Shown in pieces: positions 17,043 through 25,514 of a stretch of 64,000 bases of DNA (position 1 is its first letter; each line of letters starts with the position of its first letter). The notes under the pieces were generated by a model. That model made no database searches, was not told where the DNA came from, and worked only from the letters and a program-made list of their open reading frames with translations. The position numbers and the translations under genes were made by a program. Source of the DNA: Chloroflexota bacterium (GTDB lineage Bacteria > Chloroflexota > Dehalococcoidia > Tepidiformales > Tepidiformaceae); the NCBI GenBank assembly GCA_026702615.1, contig JAPPBY010000004.1, positions 1 to 64,000 on the forward strand. The letters run 5' to 3'.

Positions 17043-17693
17043 ATGACCGCAGCAGCTCACACTCCCGCCGTTCACCAGCGACTCGGCCGCGGCGCGACCA
17101 GAAAGGTCATGCGGGGAGCCGTGCTCCTCCTTCCCCTCATGGTTACGTTCTGGCTGATCCAGTTCGCCTTCCAGACCATGGACGGCCTGCTACAGCCCAT
17201 CATCTCCGCCATCGCCGGCCACGAGATTCCCGGCCTCAGCTTCGCCATCATCATCGTGGCGCTCTTCATCGTCGGCGCCCTCAGCTCAAGCCTCCTCTTC
17301 CGCACGCCGGGCTACCTCATCGAACGCGGCATCATCGCCATGCCGGGCGTCGGCGCCGTTTACAGCACAACCAAGAAGCTCCTTCCGGGCTCCGACCCGG
17401 GCGCCAGGGCTCCGACAGGCTTCGATACCGTTGTCCGAATCGAATACCCCCGCAAGGGCGTGTGGTCCGTCGGCTTCCTGATGAGCTTCATCGAAGACGA
17501 GGCAGGGTCGAAGGTCGGGGTCGTCTACATGCCCTCGACGCCCATGCCTCAGTCCGGCTGGCTCGTCCAGCTCCCCGTCGACGACATCGAAGTGACGGAC
17601 TGGAGCTCCGCCCAGGCCATGCAGTACATCGTCTCCGCCGGGGTCAGCTGCCCCGACACCATGACCATGAGTGCGCTCGAGTCGCCGGCATGA
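17043..17693 (+). CDS. DUF502 family membrane protein
   Basis: 216 residues with two membrane segments (about 25-50 and 65-90) and the family signature LLLPLMVTFWLI, PGYLIERG and the soluble STPMPQSGWLVQLP stretch. A GGAGG binding site is present. DUF502 proteins are widespread in bacteria; function unknown. It overlaps the next small membrane gene by 4 bases (ATGA). Confidence 0.85.
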   Translation: MTAAAHTPAVHQRLGRGATRKVMRGAVLLLPLMVTFWLIQFAFQTMDGLLQPIISAIAGHEIPGLSFAIIIVALFIVGALSSSLLFRTPGYLIERGIIAMPGVGAVYSTTKKLLPGSDPGARAPTGFDTVVRIEYPRKGVWSVGFLMSFIEDEAGSKVGVVYMPSTPMPQSGWLVQLPVDDIEVTDWSSAQAMQYIVSAGVSCPDTMTMSALESPA

Positions 17694-17869
17694 GGCTGGT
17701 TGTGAGGATGGTCCTCCACGCCCTCATCTTCCTCGTTGCGGCAATCGTCTTCTTCCTCGGGCTCGGCATCGGCCTCTCGCAGAACCCGGCCATCGGCACC
17801 CTTCTCTGGCTCGTCGCCGCCGGCATCGCGGTCACGAACGCCATCTGGATGACACGGCGTCGCCGGTAG
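17690..17869 (+). CDS. Small two-helix membrane protein
   Basis: 59 residues, two hydrophobic helices (MVLHALIFLVAAIVFFLGLGIG and TLLWLVAAGIAVTNAIW) and a basic tail (TRRRR) giving inside-positive topology. Its ATG overlaps the DUF502 stop codon, so it is coupled to it. No known family. It may be a partner subunit of the DUF502 protein. Confidence 0.65.
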   Translation: MRLVVRMVLHALIFLVAAIVFFLGLGIGLSQNPAIGTLLWLVAAGIAVTNAIWMTRRRR

Positions 17870-17947
17870 GGCCCCGCCGCCCTTCCGCCCCTCCCGTTCC
17901 TGTACCATCGCCCCCGCCGCCGCAGGCACGCGGCGAGGAGGGCTGAC

Positions 17948-18616
17948 ATGGCAGACGAGCTGCGTATCCAGGTCATGAACGGCGGTCCCTACGTCGTCTC
18001 CGGCGGGGTGCCTCTCAAGGAGATGGCCCCTGTCCAGACACTCAACGGTGAGAACGTCGACTGGCACGTCCTCCGCGAGATCGACGAGTCACGCGACATG
18101 TACGCCCTCTGCCGTTGCGGCCGCTCCAACGACAAGCCCTACTGCGACGGCTCCCACGCCAGCGAACCCTGGCCCGAGGCCGAGACCGCCGACCGCCGCC
18201 CGATGGCCGACCGCGCCAACCGCATCGAGGGCGCCGCCGGCGTCATGCTCGATGACGAGTCGGTCTGTATTGGCGCGGGCTTCTGCGGCACGAAGACCAC
18301 CAGCGCCTGGGACCTCATCGACGAAGAAGGCGACGAGGCCCGTGAGCGCGTCACGGCAATGGTCGGACGCTGCCCCACCGGCCGCCTCGCCATCATCCCC
18401 GCGGGCGAGGAAGGGCTCGTCGAGCCCGCCCTCGGCGCCGAGATCGCAGTCGTCCCGGGCGGCCCCCTCTGGGTACGCGGCGGCGTCAACGTCGAGAGCG
18501 CCGATGGCACCCCCTGGGAGGTCCAGAACCGCCGCACGCTGTGTCGCTGCGGCGCGTCCAACAACAAGCCCTTCTGCGACGGCGCCCACAGCGACCTGCA
18601 CTTCGACGAGCGCTAG
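17948..18616 (+). CDS. CDGSH iron-sulfur protein with two CDGSH domains
   Basis: 222 residues. Two zinc-finger-CDGSH motifs that bind 2Fe-2S clusters are visible: CRCGRSNDKPYCDGSH near 52-67 and CRCGASNNKPFCDGAH near 198-213. Between them, residues about 95-145 resemble the divergent 4Fe-4S mono-cluster domain (DESVCIGAGFC, VGRCPTGRL). The tripartite layout is known in bacteria, with a likely redox or cluster-transfer role in the cytosol. A -10 like TACCAT lies at 17903-17908 and GAGGAGG serves as binding site. The stop interleaves with vapC in CTAG. Confidence 0.9.
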   Translation: MADELRIQVMNGGPYVVSGGVPLKEMAPVQTLNGENVDWHVLREIDESRDMYALCRCGRSNDKPYCDGSHASEPWPEAETADRRPMADRANRIEGAAGVMLDDESVCIGAGFCGTKTTSAWDLIDEEGDEARERVTAMVGRCPTGRLAIIPAGEEGLVEPALGAEIAVVPGGPLWVRGGVNVESADGTPWEVQNRRTLCRCGASNNKPFCDGAHSDLHFDER

Positions 18617-19053
18617 CCCGGAGCTTCAACCTCGCTCAAGGAGCGCGCGAAGTCGAAGGCGGCGCTCGCGGCCCGCCAGAACCGCTCGTCAGCGGTCCAG
18701 TATTCGCACTCGAGCGCTTCCGCCAGCGCCAGGTAGTGAGAGTCGTACGCCGCGCCCTGGCCGAGTTCGCTGGCCAGCTCCAGCGCGCGTGTGTGCAGAA
18801 GCAGCGGCTCGCCAAACTCAAAGTCGGAGAAGAGGTCCTCGGCGAGGGCCGCAGCCTCACGGGCAGCCAGTTCGCCTCGCACCACGCGTCGATGGAGGGC
18901 GTTCGTCACCTCGAACCGGAAGAGTTGCGGGGCCGCGAGCTGCCGCTCCTCGCGATCCCAGATCGCAAGCCGGGCGTGCGCGTGCGGGGAGTTCTCTTCC
19001 CTCAATAACCACTTGATCGCCAAACTCGCGTCAACGACGACGTAGCCGCTCAA
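18613..19053 (-). CDS. vapC: VapC-like PIN-domain toxin
   Basis: 146 residues. PIN-domain acidic residues are in place: D8 (VVVDASLAIKW), E about 48 (FRFEVTNAL), D about 103 (AAYDSHYLALAE) and D about 121 (WTADERFW). It would cleave RNA with Mg2+. It overlaps the upstream antitoxin gene by 4 bases, the standard vapBC arrangement. Confidence 0.88.
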   Translation of the reverse strand: MSGYVVVDASLAIKWLLREENSPHAHARLAIWDREERQLAAPQLFRFEVTNALHRRVVRGELAAREAAALAEDLFSDFEFGEPLLLHTRALELASELGQGAAYDSHYLALAEALECEYWTADERFWRAASAAFDFARSLSEVEAPG

Positions 19054-19370
19054 GGGCGAGGCTTCTTGGTGGCGTCCAGTTGGGCGTCGCGGATCTCACG
19101 GGCCTCCCTGATGAACTCGACCGAGTCTCCGGGCAGCACGCGGTCCCCGAAGTACTTCTGGCGGAGGGCCGCGAAGTGCTCTGCGCGCGAGAACCGCGAG
19201 ACCTCCCCGAGTGTCTCCGCACCCTCGTCCTCTGCGAGCTCTCTCTCGATCGCGGTCTGGCAGTACTCGCGCATGCTGATGCCTTTGAGGGCCGCGACCG
19301 CCTTCAGCCGCCGCTGCAGGGGCGCGTCAAGGTCCAGGGTGAGCCGCTTCCTCTCGACTGACTTCGCCAT
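19050..19370 (-). CDS. vapB: VapB-like antitoxin with ribbon-helix-helix start
   Basis: 106 residues. The N-terminal 45 residues (KRLTLDLDAPLQRRLKAVAALKGISMREYCQTAIERELAE) read as a ribbon-helix-helix DNA-binding domain. The remainder is charged and helical and would wrap the VapC toxin. First gene of a two-gene type II toxin-antitoxin operon. Slightly longer than typical RHH antitoxins. Confidence 0.78.
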   Translation of the reverse strand: MAKSVERKRLTLDLDAPLQRRLKAVAALKGISMREYCQTAIERELAEDEGAETLGEVSRFSRAEHFAALRQKYFGDRVLPGDSVEFIREAREIRDAQLDATKKPRP

Positions 19371-19410
19371 GCCGTCACTCCGCAGGCCCGTTCGGCCACC
19401 TACACATTTG

Positions 19411-19433
19411 CGGAAATACTGAAATACGTCAAG
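19411..19433 (-). promoter_or_regulatory. vapBC promoter/operator region
   Basis: On the minus strand a TTGACG -35-like box (19427-19432) is followed by a direct repeat, GTATTTCA-GTATTTCC. The -10 is poor. The direct repeat of GAAATAC, 41 to 60 bases upstream of vapB, is a candidate binding site for the RHH antitoxin. Confidence 0.4.
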
Positions 19434-19483
19434 GTGCGCCGAGAAGGTGTTCCGAGGGCTGAAGGAGCTGCTCGAAGCGGCTG

Positions 19484-20353
19484 CTAGCCCAGCAGCCGCT
19501 TCATCGTGGCGCCGATCTCCGCCGGTGAATCCGAGACCACGGCGCCCGCCGCTCGCAGCGCGGCCTTTTTGTTCTCGGCCTTGCCGTCCTCGCCCGAGAT
19601 GATCGCGCCTGCGTGACCCATCCGCCGCCCAGGAGGCGCTGTCGCCCCCGCGATGAACGCCACCACCGGCTTACGCACGTGCTCCTTGATGTACGCCGCC
19701 GCGTCCTGCTCGGCGCTCCCGCCGATCTCACCGACCATCACGATCGCGTCCGTGTCCGGATCCTCGTTCAGCAGTCGGATCGCGTCGCGCTGGGGCGTCC
19801 CGATGATCGGGTCGCCGCCCACGCCGATGCACGTGCTCTGGCCGAGTCCCTCGGCCGTCAGCTGCGCCACCACCTCGTAGACCAGCGTCCCCGAGCGGCT
19901 CACTACGCCCACGCGTCCTGGCAGGAACACGTCCCCCGGCATGATGCCCACGCGCGTCTGCGTCCCCGGCGTGATCACGCCCGGGCAGTTCGGCCCGATC
20001 AGCATCGTTGGGCCTTCTTTCAGCGCCTGCTTCACGCGCACCATGTCCATCACGGGGATGCCCTCCGTGATGCACACCGCCAGCGGCACTGCCGAGGACG
20101 CCGCCTCCAGGATCGCGTCCGCCGCGAACGGGGCCGGCACGAAGATGATGCTCACGTTGGCGCCCGTCTCTCGTACCGCTGCGTCCACCGTGGGGAAGAT
20201 GGGAACCCCGTCCTGCTCCTCGCCGCCGCGCCGCGGGTGTACCGCCGCCACCACGTTCGTCCCGTAGGCGATCGATCGGCGCATGTGGTTCGCGCCCTCC
20301 GTGCCGATCCCCTGAACCATCAGTCGCGTGTTCTCGTCGAGAAGGACGCTCAT
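19484..20353 (-). CDS. sucD: Succinate-CoA ligase alpha subunit
   Basis: 289 residues with the CoA-binding Rossmann start ([19 protein letters not shown]), the [12 protein letters not shown] stretch and the phosphohistidine loop [12 protein letters not shown]. It catalyses succinyl-CoA to succinate with ADP or GDP phosphorylation together with a beta subunit. sucC, which normally sits directly upstream, is not present anywhere in the window, so the two genes are unlinked here. Confidence 0.93.
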   Translation of the reverse strand: MSVLLDENTRLMVQGIGTEGANHMRRSIAYGTNVVAAVHPRRGGEEQDGVPIFPTVDAAVRETGANVSIIFVPAPFAADAILEAASSAVPLAVCITEGIPVMDMVRVKQALKEGPTMLIGPNCPGVITPGTQTRVGIMPGDVFLPGRVGVVSRSGTLVYEVVAQLTAEGLGQSTCIGVGGDPIIGTPQRDAIRLLNEDPDTDAIVMVGEIGGSAEQDAAAYIKEHVRKPVVAFIAGATAPPGRRMGHAGAIISGEDGKAENKKAALRAAGAVVSDSPAEIGATMKRLLG

Positions 20354-20422
20354 CGAAGCTCCCGCGCGCGCCGCGCCGCCGAAATACGCCCGCGCGCTCC
20401 CTCGGTGGTCGCGGGCCTCCGC

Positions 20423-20428
20423 ATTCTA
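20423..20428 (-). promoter_or_regulatory. -10 box for sucD
   Basis: TAGAAT on the minus strand, about 70 bases before the sucD ATG. Confidence 0.4.
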
Positions 20429-20488
20429 GCCGCGCCTCCCGATGGCGCTAGCGGGAGGCGCCCTCCGGCTCCCAGCCGCCGCCGCTGC

Positions 20489-20494
20489 TACGAT
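20489..20494 (+). promoter_or_regulatory. -10 box for the CoA-transferase operon
   Basis: TACGAT, 46 bases before the ATG at 20541. The leader between contains two copies of ACCGACCAC at 20500-20508 and 20521-20529, then a GGAG binding site. Confidence 0.4.
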
Positions 20495-20540
20495 TACGCA
20501 CCGACCACCGGTCACCAACCACCGACCACTGGAGATCCCC

Positions 20541-21725
20541 ATGGCCACGGCTCTCGACGGTATCAAGGTCCTCGACCTCTCCCGCCTCGCTCCCGGTCCC
20601 TACTGTTCCATGCTCCTCGCCGACTTCGGCGCCGACGTCACCCTCGTCGAGGCCGTCCCCGGCGTGAACGCCAAGCTCGCCGGCCCCGCCGCCGACCCCG
20701 AGGCCGCCAAGCGCGCCGCCGCCTACAACGCCCTCGGCCGCGGCAAGCGCTCGATCGCCCTCAACCTCAAGAACGAGGCCGCCCGCGACATCTTCTACGA
20801 GCTCGTCAAGGGCGCCGACGTCGTTCTCGAGGGCTTCCGGCCCGGCGTGGTGAACCGCCTTGGCGTCGACTACGAGACCCTCTCCGCCATCAACCCCCGC
20901 ATCGTCTACTGCTCCCTCTCCGGCTTCGGCCAAACCGGCCCCTACAGCAACCTCGTCGGCCACGACATCAACTACATCTCCATCGGCGGCGCCCTCGGAG
21001 TCATCGGCCGCCCCGGCGCCGCCCCCGCCATCCCCGTCAACCTGCTCGCCGATTTCGCCGGAGGCGGACTCATGGCCGCCTTCGCCATCTGCGCCGCCCT
21101 CCTCGCCCGCGAGCACACCGGCCGCGGCCAGACGGTTGACATCGCCATGAGCGACGGCGTTCTCTCCCTCATGACCAGCGCCATGACCGGCTTCTTCTCG
21201 ACGGGTACGCCCCTCCGCCCCGGCGAGGGCTTCCTCACCGGCGCCCGCCCCTGGTACGACACCTACCAGTGCGGCGATGGCCGCTGGTTCTCCATCGGCA
21301 GCATCGAGCCCCACTTCTACGAAGCGCTCTGCCGCGTCCTCGGCGCCGACGAGTTCCTCGGCAGGCAGCACGACGAGTCTGCCTGGCCCGCCATGCGCGA
21401 GCGCTTCGAGGCCGTTTTCGCCACGAAGACGGCCGACGAGTGGATGGCGATCATGTCCGAACACGACATCTGCGCTTCGCCCGTCCTCGAGCAGGAGAAC
21501 ATCGTTACCGACCCCCACAACGTCGCCCGCGACATGATCGTCACCGTCGACACGCCCGCGGGACCGGTCCAGCAGGTCGGCGTCGGCCCGAAGCTCGGCG
21601 ACACTCCCGGACGCGTGGAGCGAGGCGCGCCCCTCAACGGCGAACACACCGACGAGGTGCTTGCCTCCATCGGTTACGATGCCGAACGCATCGCCGCCCT
21701 CCGTGCGGAGGGCGCAATCGGCTAG
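20541..21725 (+). CDS. CaiB/BaiF CoA-transferase family protein, AMACR-like
   Basis: 394 residues. The family start LDLSRLAPGPYCSMLLADFGADV and the central GHDINYISIGG...IGRPG then NLLADFAGGGLM follow alpha-methylacyl-CoA racemase closely, including His in GHDINY and Asp in LLADF used there for proton shuttling. It is either a racemase of 2-methylacyl-CoA esters or a class III CoA transferase; the AMACR pattern favours the first. First gene of a seven-gene run ending in surE. Confidence 0.88.
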   Translation: MATALDGIKVLDLSRLAPGPYCSMLLADFGADVTLVEAVPGVNAKLAGPAADPEAAKRAAAYNALGRGKRSIALNLKNEAARDIFYELVKGADVVLEGFRPGVVNRLGVDYETLSAINPRIVYCSLSGFGQTGPYSNLVGHDINYISIGGALGVIGRPGAAPAIPVNLLADFAGGGLMAAFAICAALLAREHTGRGQTVDIAMSDGVLSLMTSAMTGFFSTGTPLRPGEGFLTGARPWYDTYQCGDGRWFSIGSIEPHFYEALCRVLGADEFLGRQHDESAWPAMRERFEAVFATKTADEWMAIMSEHDICASPVLEQENIVTDPHNVARDMIVTVDTPAGPVQQVGVGPKLGDTPGRVERGAPLNGEHTDEVLASIGYDAERIAALRAEGAIG

Positions 21726-21763
21726 CGCCCGCGCAAGCGAGGCGCAGCCGTCAAGGAGCACCC

Positions 21764-22711
21764 ATGGAATACCGCGTCGTCGCCACCGACATCGAATTCG
21801 CCGAAGGTCCGCTTGAGCTGCCCGGAGGCGACATCCTCTACACCGAGATACGCGCCGGCACCCTCACCCGCGTCTCGCCCGACGGCTCCCGCAAGGAGAC
21901 CTTCGCAACCACCGGCGGCGGCCCCAACGGCGCCGCCATCGGCCCGGATGGAGCCATCTACGTCACCCAGAACGGCGGCTTTCAGTGGTCCGAGAGCCGC
22001 ACCTCAAGCGGCCAGCGCATGATTTCACCCGGTCCCCGCCCCGAGAGCGGCTACATCGGCGGCCAGATCCAGCGCGTCAGCGCCGACGGCTCCGAGGTCA
22101 CGACCGTCTACTCCGAGTGCGACGGCGAGCCCCTGAAGGGCCCCAACGACCTTGTCTTCGACCGCGAGGGCAACTTCTACTTCACCGACCACGGCAAGCG
22201 CTACGGCCGTCAGCGCGACATCACCGGCGTGTTCTACGCCTCCCCGAAGGGCGATTTCATCCGCGAAATCATCTTCCCCCTCGAGGCCCCGAACGGCATC
22301 GGCCTCAGCCCCGACGAGCGCACGCTCTACGTCGCCGAGACCCCCACCGGCCGCCTCTGGGCCTTCGACATCACCGCCCCGGGCGAGATCGGCGAACGCC
22401 ACGTCGTCGCCACCGTCCCCGGCGCATCGCCCCGCAACCACGCCATGTGCGACTCCATGTGCGTCGACGGCGACGGCAACATCCTCGTCGCCACCATCAT
22501 CAACGGCGGCATCACCTCCATCTCCCCCGACGGCGCTAACGTCTGGCACGAGCCTCTCCCCGACCGCGTCACCACCAACGCCTGCTTCGCCGGCCCCGAC
22601 CTGCGCACCCTGTACGTGACCATGGGCAGCATGGGCCAGCTCGTCGCCTTCGATGACTGGCCCGTGCGCGGCCACAGGCTCAACTTCCAGGCCGAGCCGA
22701 GCCCCGCGTGA
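21764..22711 (+). CDS. SMP-30/gluconolactonase-like beta-propeller protein
   Basis: 315 residues. A start EFAEGPLELPGGDILYTE and repeats such as GPNGAAIGPDGAIYVTQNGG, GPNDLVFDREGNFYFTD and APNGIGLSPDERTLYVAET match the six-bladed SMP-30/Re/gluconolactonase fold, with Glu, Asn and Asp metal ligands at E14, N~135 and D~. It probably hydrolyses a lactone or ester. It follows the CoA transferase by 38 bases with an AAGGAG site and overlaps the next gene by 4 bases. Confidence 0.88.
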   Translation: MEYRVVATDIEFAEGPLELPGGDILYTEIRAGTLTRVSPDGSRKETFATTGGGPNGAAIGPDGAIYVTQNGGFQWSESRTSSGQRMISPGPRPESGYIGGQIQRVSADGSEVTTVYSECDGEPLKGPNDLVFDREGNFYFTDHGKRYGRQRDITGVFYASPKGDFIREIIFPLEAPNGIGLSPDERTLYVAETPTGRLWAFDITAPGEIGERHVVATVPGASPRNHAMCDSMCVDGDGNILVATIINGGITSISPDGANVWHEPLPDRVTTNACFAGPDLRTLYVTMGSMGQLVAFDDWPVRGHRLNFQAEPSPA

Positions 22712-23889
22712 TCGTCGCCGGCGGCGCAACCCTCGCTGTCTGTGCCGTCGGCCTCGCCCTGCTGCGCCTGACCGTCGCGGCTCCACAGCACTGCCCGGAG
22801 ATCACGCCCGAGTTGCTGGAGACGTCCGCCGCGGCTTCCGCGGAGTGGATCGAGATCGCCCAGTTCCCCGACGGCCGCTACGTCTACGAGTACAACGCCG
22901 ACACCGACTCCTTCCCCGACGACTACAACGTCGTCCGCCACGCCGGCGTCACCATGTCGCTCTACCAGGCCGCCGCCCTCGGCGACCTCGCCCGCATCCC
23001 CGCAGCCGACCTCGGTACTGCCTGGATGCAGGCCAATCTCATCGAGCACGACGACTGGGTCGCCCTCCGCAACCCGGTCACCGGCCGCGTGAAGCTTGGC
23101 GCCAGCTCGCTCATGCTCGCCGGCCTCACCCAGCGCCGCCTCGCCACCGGCGACCCGGCATACGACGACCTGATGAAGCAGCTCGCCCGCTTCCTCGTCG
23201 TGATGCAGCTCCCCGACGGCGCCATGCTCAACTTCTGGGACCCCGGCACGGGCAAACCCGACCCCTCCGTCCGCTCGCGCTACGCCACCGGCGAGGCGCT
23301 CTGGGCCCTGGCCCAGATGCACCGACACTTCCCCGGCGAGGGTTGGGATGAGCCCTCCTGGCGCATCGCCGACTACCTCGCCCTCCACCGCGACGAAGTC
23401 GAGGAGCTCGACTTCCCGCCCTGGCCCGACCAGTGGGCCGCCTACAGCCTCTCCGAGATGGCCGACTGGCCCCTGAAGGAGCACCACATCGAGTACGCGC
23501 GCGCCCTCGCCGAGCGCTTCGGCTTCCTCATCCGGGTCGAATCCCAGCGCACCGGCGGCTTCATCAACGAGCCTTTCCACGGCAGGCTTACGCGCGCCGC
23601 CGGACTCGGAACCTGGGTCGAGGGCCTCACCTCGATGTGGCGCCTCGCGCGTACCGATGAGCGGCTCGCCGACCTCGAACCGGAGCTCGCCGAGCGCGCC
23701 ATCTGCGGCGCCGGCATCCTCGCCAGCCGCCAGATCACGTTCAGGGAGAGCGCTGCCTGGCCCAACCCCGACCTCGCCGCCGGCGCCTGGTTCCGCGACG
23801 GCATCACGCGCATGGACGACCAGCAGCACGCCCTCTCCGGGCTTGCCCTCACAGAGGCTATCCTTGCCCGCCAGGAGGACACCCCATGA
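22708..23889 (+). CDS. Membrane-anchored alpha/alpha-toroid protein of unknown function
   Basis: 393 residues from a GTG overlapping the previous stop (GTGA). An N-terminal anchor or signal (TLAVCAVGLALLRLTV) precedes a helical domain with repeated sugar-hydrolase-like segments (WIEIAQFPDGRYVYEYN, MLAGLTQRRLATGDPAYDDLMKQLARFLV, ATGEALWALAQM, AGLGTWVEGLTSMWRL), typical of (alpha/alpha)6 toroid glycosidase or lyase folds. No specific family assigned. Extracytoplasmic by topology. Confidence 0.65.
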   Translation: MIVAGGATLAVCAVGLALLRLTVAAPQHCPEITPELLETSAAASAEWIEIAQFPDGRYVYEYNADTDSFPDDYNVVRHAGVTMSLYQAAALGDLARIPAADLGTAWMQANLIEHDDWVALRNPVTGRVKLGASSLMLAGLTQRRLATGDPAYDDLMKQLARFLVVMQLPDGAMLNFWDPGTGKPDPSVRSRYATGEALWALAQMHRHFPGEGWDEPSWRIADYLALHRDEVEELDFPPWPDQWAAYSLSEMADWPLKEHHIEYARALAERFGFLIRVESQRTGGFINEPFHGRLTRAAGLGTWVEGLTSMWRLARTDERLADLEPELAERAICGAGILASRQITFRESAAWPNPDLAAGAWFRDGITRMDDQQHALSGLALTEAILARQEDTP

Positions 23890-24437
23890 GCGGTCTGTGG
23901 ATCACCATCCTCCTGATCTTCGCCTCCATAAACCCGCCCGCCGTCCTCGCCACCGTGAACAGGGCGGAGAAGGGCCGCCTCCAGCTGATACCGGCGGCCG
24001 TCGCCTTCCTCGTGGGCGCGGCCCTCCTCCTCGCCGCCACCTTCGCCGCCGACGCCTTCCTTGATGCCCTCCAGCTCGAACCCGAGACCTTCCGCATCTC
24101 CGCCGGCATCGTCATGGCCGTCACCGGAGTCGCCTTCATCCTCTTCGGCCCCTTCTCCTATCCCGTGGAACAGGACTGGAAGAGCGGCCTCTTCCCCCTC
24201 GCCTTCCCCCTCCTCGCCAGCCCCGCCGCCTTCGCCGCTGTCCTCACCCGCTCCGCCGACAAGGGCGAACCGCAGGTGGTGCTCGCGACCCTCATTGTCG
24301 TCGCCGCCGTTGCCGTGGGAGTGGCACTGGTCTCGGGACGCGACTCGCCCATCCCGGGCGTCCTCGCGCGCCTCATCGGCGCCGTCCTCATCTTCCGTGC
24401 CGTGGGACTCGTCATCGACGGGATTCGCTCCGTCTAG
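23886..24437 (+). CDS. MarC-like integral membrane protein
   Basis: 183 residues with six hydrophobic segments. FASINPPAVL near the start, FRISAGIVMAVTGVAFI in the middle and FPLAFPLLASPAAFAAVL match the conserved positions of MarC/SnatA proteins (NP-, RIAGG-, PLA-P-GP motifs), although the match is loose. Proposed roles of that family (small neutral amino acid export) are uncertain. Overlaps the previous gene by 4 bases. Confidence 0.6.
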   Translation: MSGLWITILLIFASINPPAVLATVNRAEKGRLQLIPAAVAFLVGAALLLAATFAADAFLDALQLEPETFRISAGIVMAVTGVAFILFGPFSYPVEQDWKSGLFPLAFPLLASPAAFAAVLTRSADKGEPQVVLATLIVVAAVAVGVALVSGRDSPIPGVLARLIGAVLIFRAVGLVIDGIRSV

Positions 24438-24457
24438 CTCCGGGGAAGGAGGACCCC

Positions 24458-25003
24458 GTGCCCGAACTCGACCAGTCCGCCCTCCAGCGCGCGCTCGACG
24501 AGATCGAGCTCCGCAACCTCTACTTCCGCTACGCCCGCGGCGTCGACCGCCTCGACCCCGAGCTGCTGCGCTCCTGCTTCCACGAGGATGCCTACGTCAC
24601 GACCCGCAACCGCGAGGTCCGCGACGACTTCGTCAAGAACGTCATGGTCGGACTCTCCCGCTTCAAGATGACCCAGCACGTCACCACCAACGTCTGGGTC
24701 GAGATCGACGGCGACACGGCGACGGGCGAGGCCTACGCCCAGGCCAACCACCGCGCCCCCGGCGAGAACGGCGAGCCCGACACCGACTACCGCTGGGGCG
24801 GCCGCTACGTCGACCGCTTCGAGCGCCGCGACGGCGTCTGGAAGTTCTCCGACCGCGTCGTCATCCACGACATGGACCGCGTCGTGAAGGTCACCGAGGT
24901 CTGGGGCCCGCCCGGCCTCGGCTTCACCGAGGGCTCTCACTCCACCGACGACATCGTCTACAGGGAATGGGGGAAGCAACCGCCCCCAGGAGGCACATCG
25001 TGA
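24458..25003 (+). CDS. SnoaL-like (NTF2-fold) protein
   Basis: 181 residues from a GTG with an AAGGAGG site. The pattern DEIELRNLYFRYARGVDRLDPELLRSCFHEDA, then VTTNVWVEIDGDTATGEAYAQAN and WGGRYVDRFERRDGVWKFSDRVV is typical of SnoaL_4/ring-hydroxylating-dioxygenase beta-like cone folds. May be an isomerase, dehydratase or binding protein. It is translationally coupled to the VOC protein downstream. Confidence 0.82.
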   Translation: MPELDQSALQRALDEIELRNLYFRYARGVDRLDPELLRSCFHEDAYVTTRNREVRDDFVKNVMVGLSRFKMTQHVTTNVWVEIDGDTATGEAYAQANHRAPGENGEPDTDYRWGGRYVDRFERRDGVWKFSDRVVIHDMDRVVKVTEVWGPPGLGFTEGSHSTDDIVYREWGKQPPPGGTS

Positions 25004-25470
25004 CGTTCGAAGACCTCACCAGCCCCTACGACATCCCCTCTGGCGGCATCTTCCACTTCGCCATGGCCGTCCCCGACCTCCCGGCGGCGATGGACATGCT
25101 CGGCCCTGCCCTCAACGTCGACTGGACCTCGATCTGGTCCATGACCCGCAAGATGAACACCCCCGAAGGACCTACCACCGACGAGATGCAGGCCGTCTAC
25201 ACCCGCCAGGGTCCGCCCTACGTCGAGCTGGTGAGCGGCTACGGGAGCGGTTTCTTCGCCGCCGATCACGGGCCCCGCCTCCACCACGTGGGCTACATCG
25301 TCGACGACGTTCGCGCCGAGGCCGAGCGCCTGCAGGCGCTCGGCATGACCATCTGGGACCTCGGCCCCGGCTCCGCATTCGTCACGAACGACGCCGGCAT
25401 GACCTTCGAGGTCATGGGACCGGGCATCCGCCAGACCCTCGATGAGTGGTTCTCCAGGCCCTCCGACTAG
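25000..25470 (+). CDS. VOC-family (glyoxalase-like) protein
   Basis: 156 residues from a GTG at 25000 overlapping the previous TGA, with a CCAGGAGG site. Two beta-alpha-beta-beta-beta modules are seen: IFHFAMAVPDLPAAMDMLG and LHHVGYIVDDVRAEAERLQALG, ending FEVMGPG. His in each first strand and Glu in VELVSGYG and FEVM could bind a divalent metal. Lyase, dioxygenase or isomerase activity is possible. Confidence 0.82.
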   Translation: MTFEDLTSPYDIPSGGIFHFAMAVPDLPAAMDMLGPALNVDWTSIWSMTRKMNTPEGPTTDEMQAVYTRQGPPYVELVSGYGSGFFAADHGPRLHHVGYIVDDVRAEAERLQALGMTIWDLGPGSAFVTNDAGMTFEVMGPGIRQTLDEWFSRPSD

Positions 25471-25499
25471 GGTCCGCAGCCGCTAACGGGCCTGTCGCG

Positions 25500-25505
25500 T
25501 AGCAT
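25500..25505 (+). promoter_or_regulatory. -10-like hexamer before surE
   Basis: TAGCAT ending 9 bases before the surE ATG; there is no Shine-Dalgarno. Fits a near-leaderless transcript. Confidence 0.4.
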
Positions 25506-25514
25506 CCGCACGCG

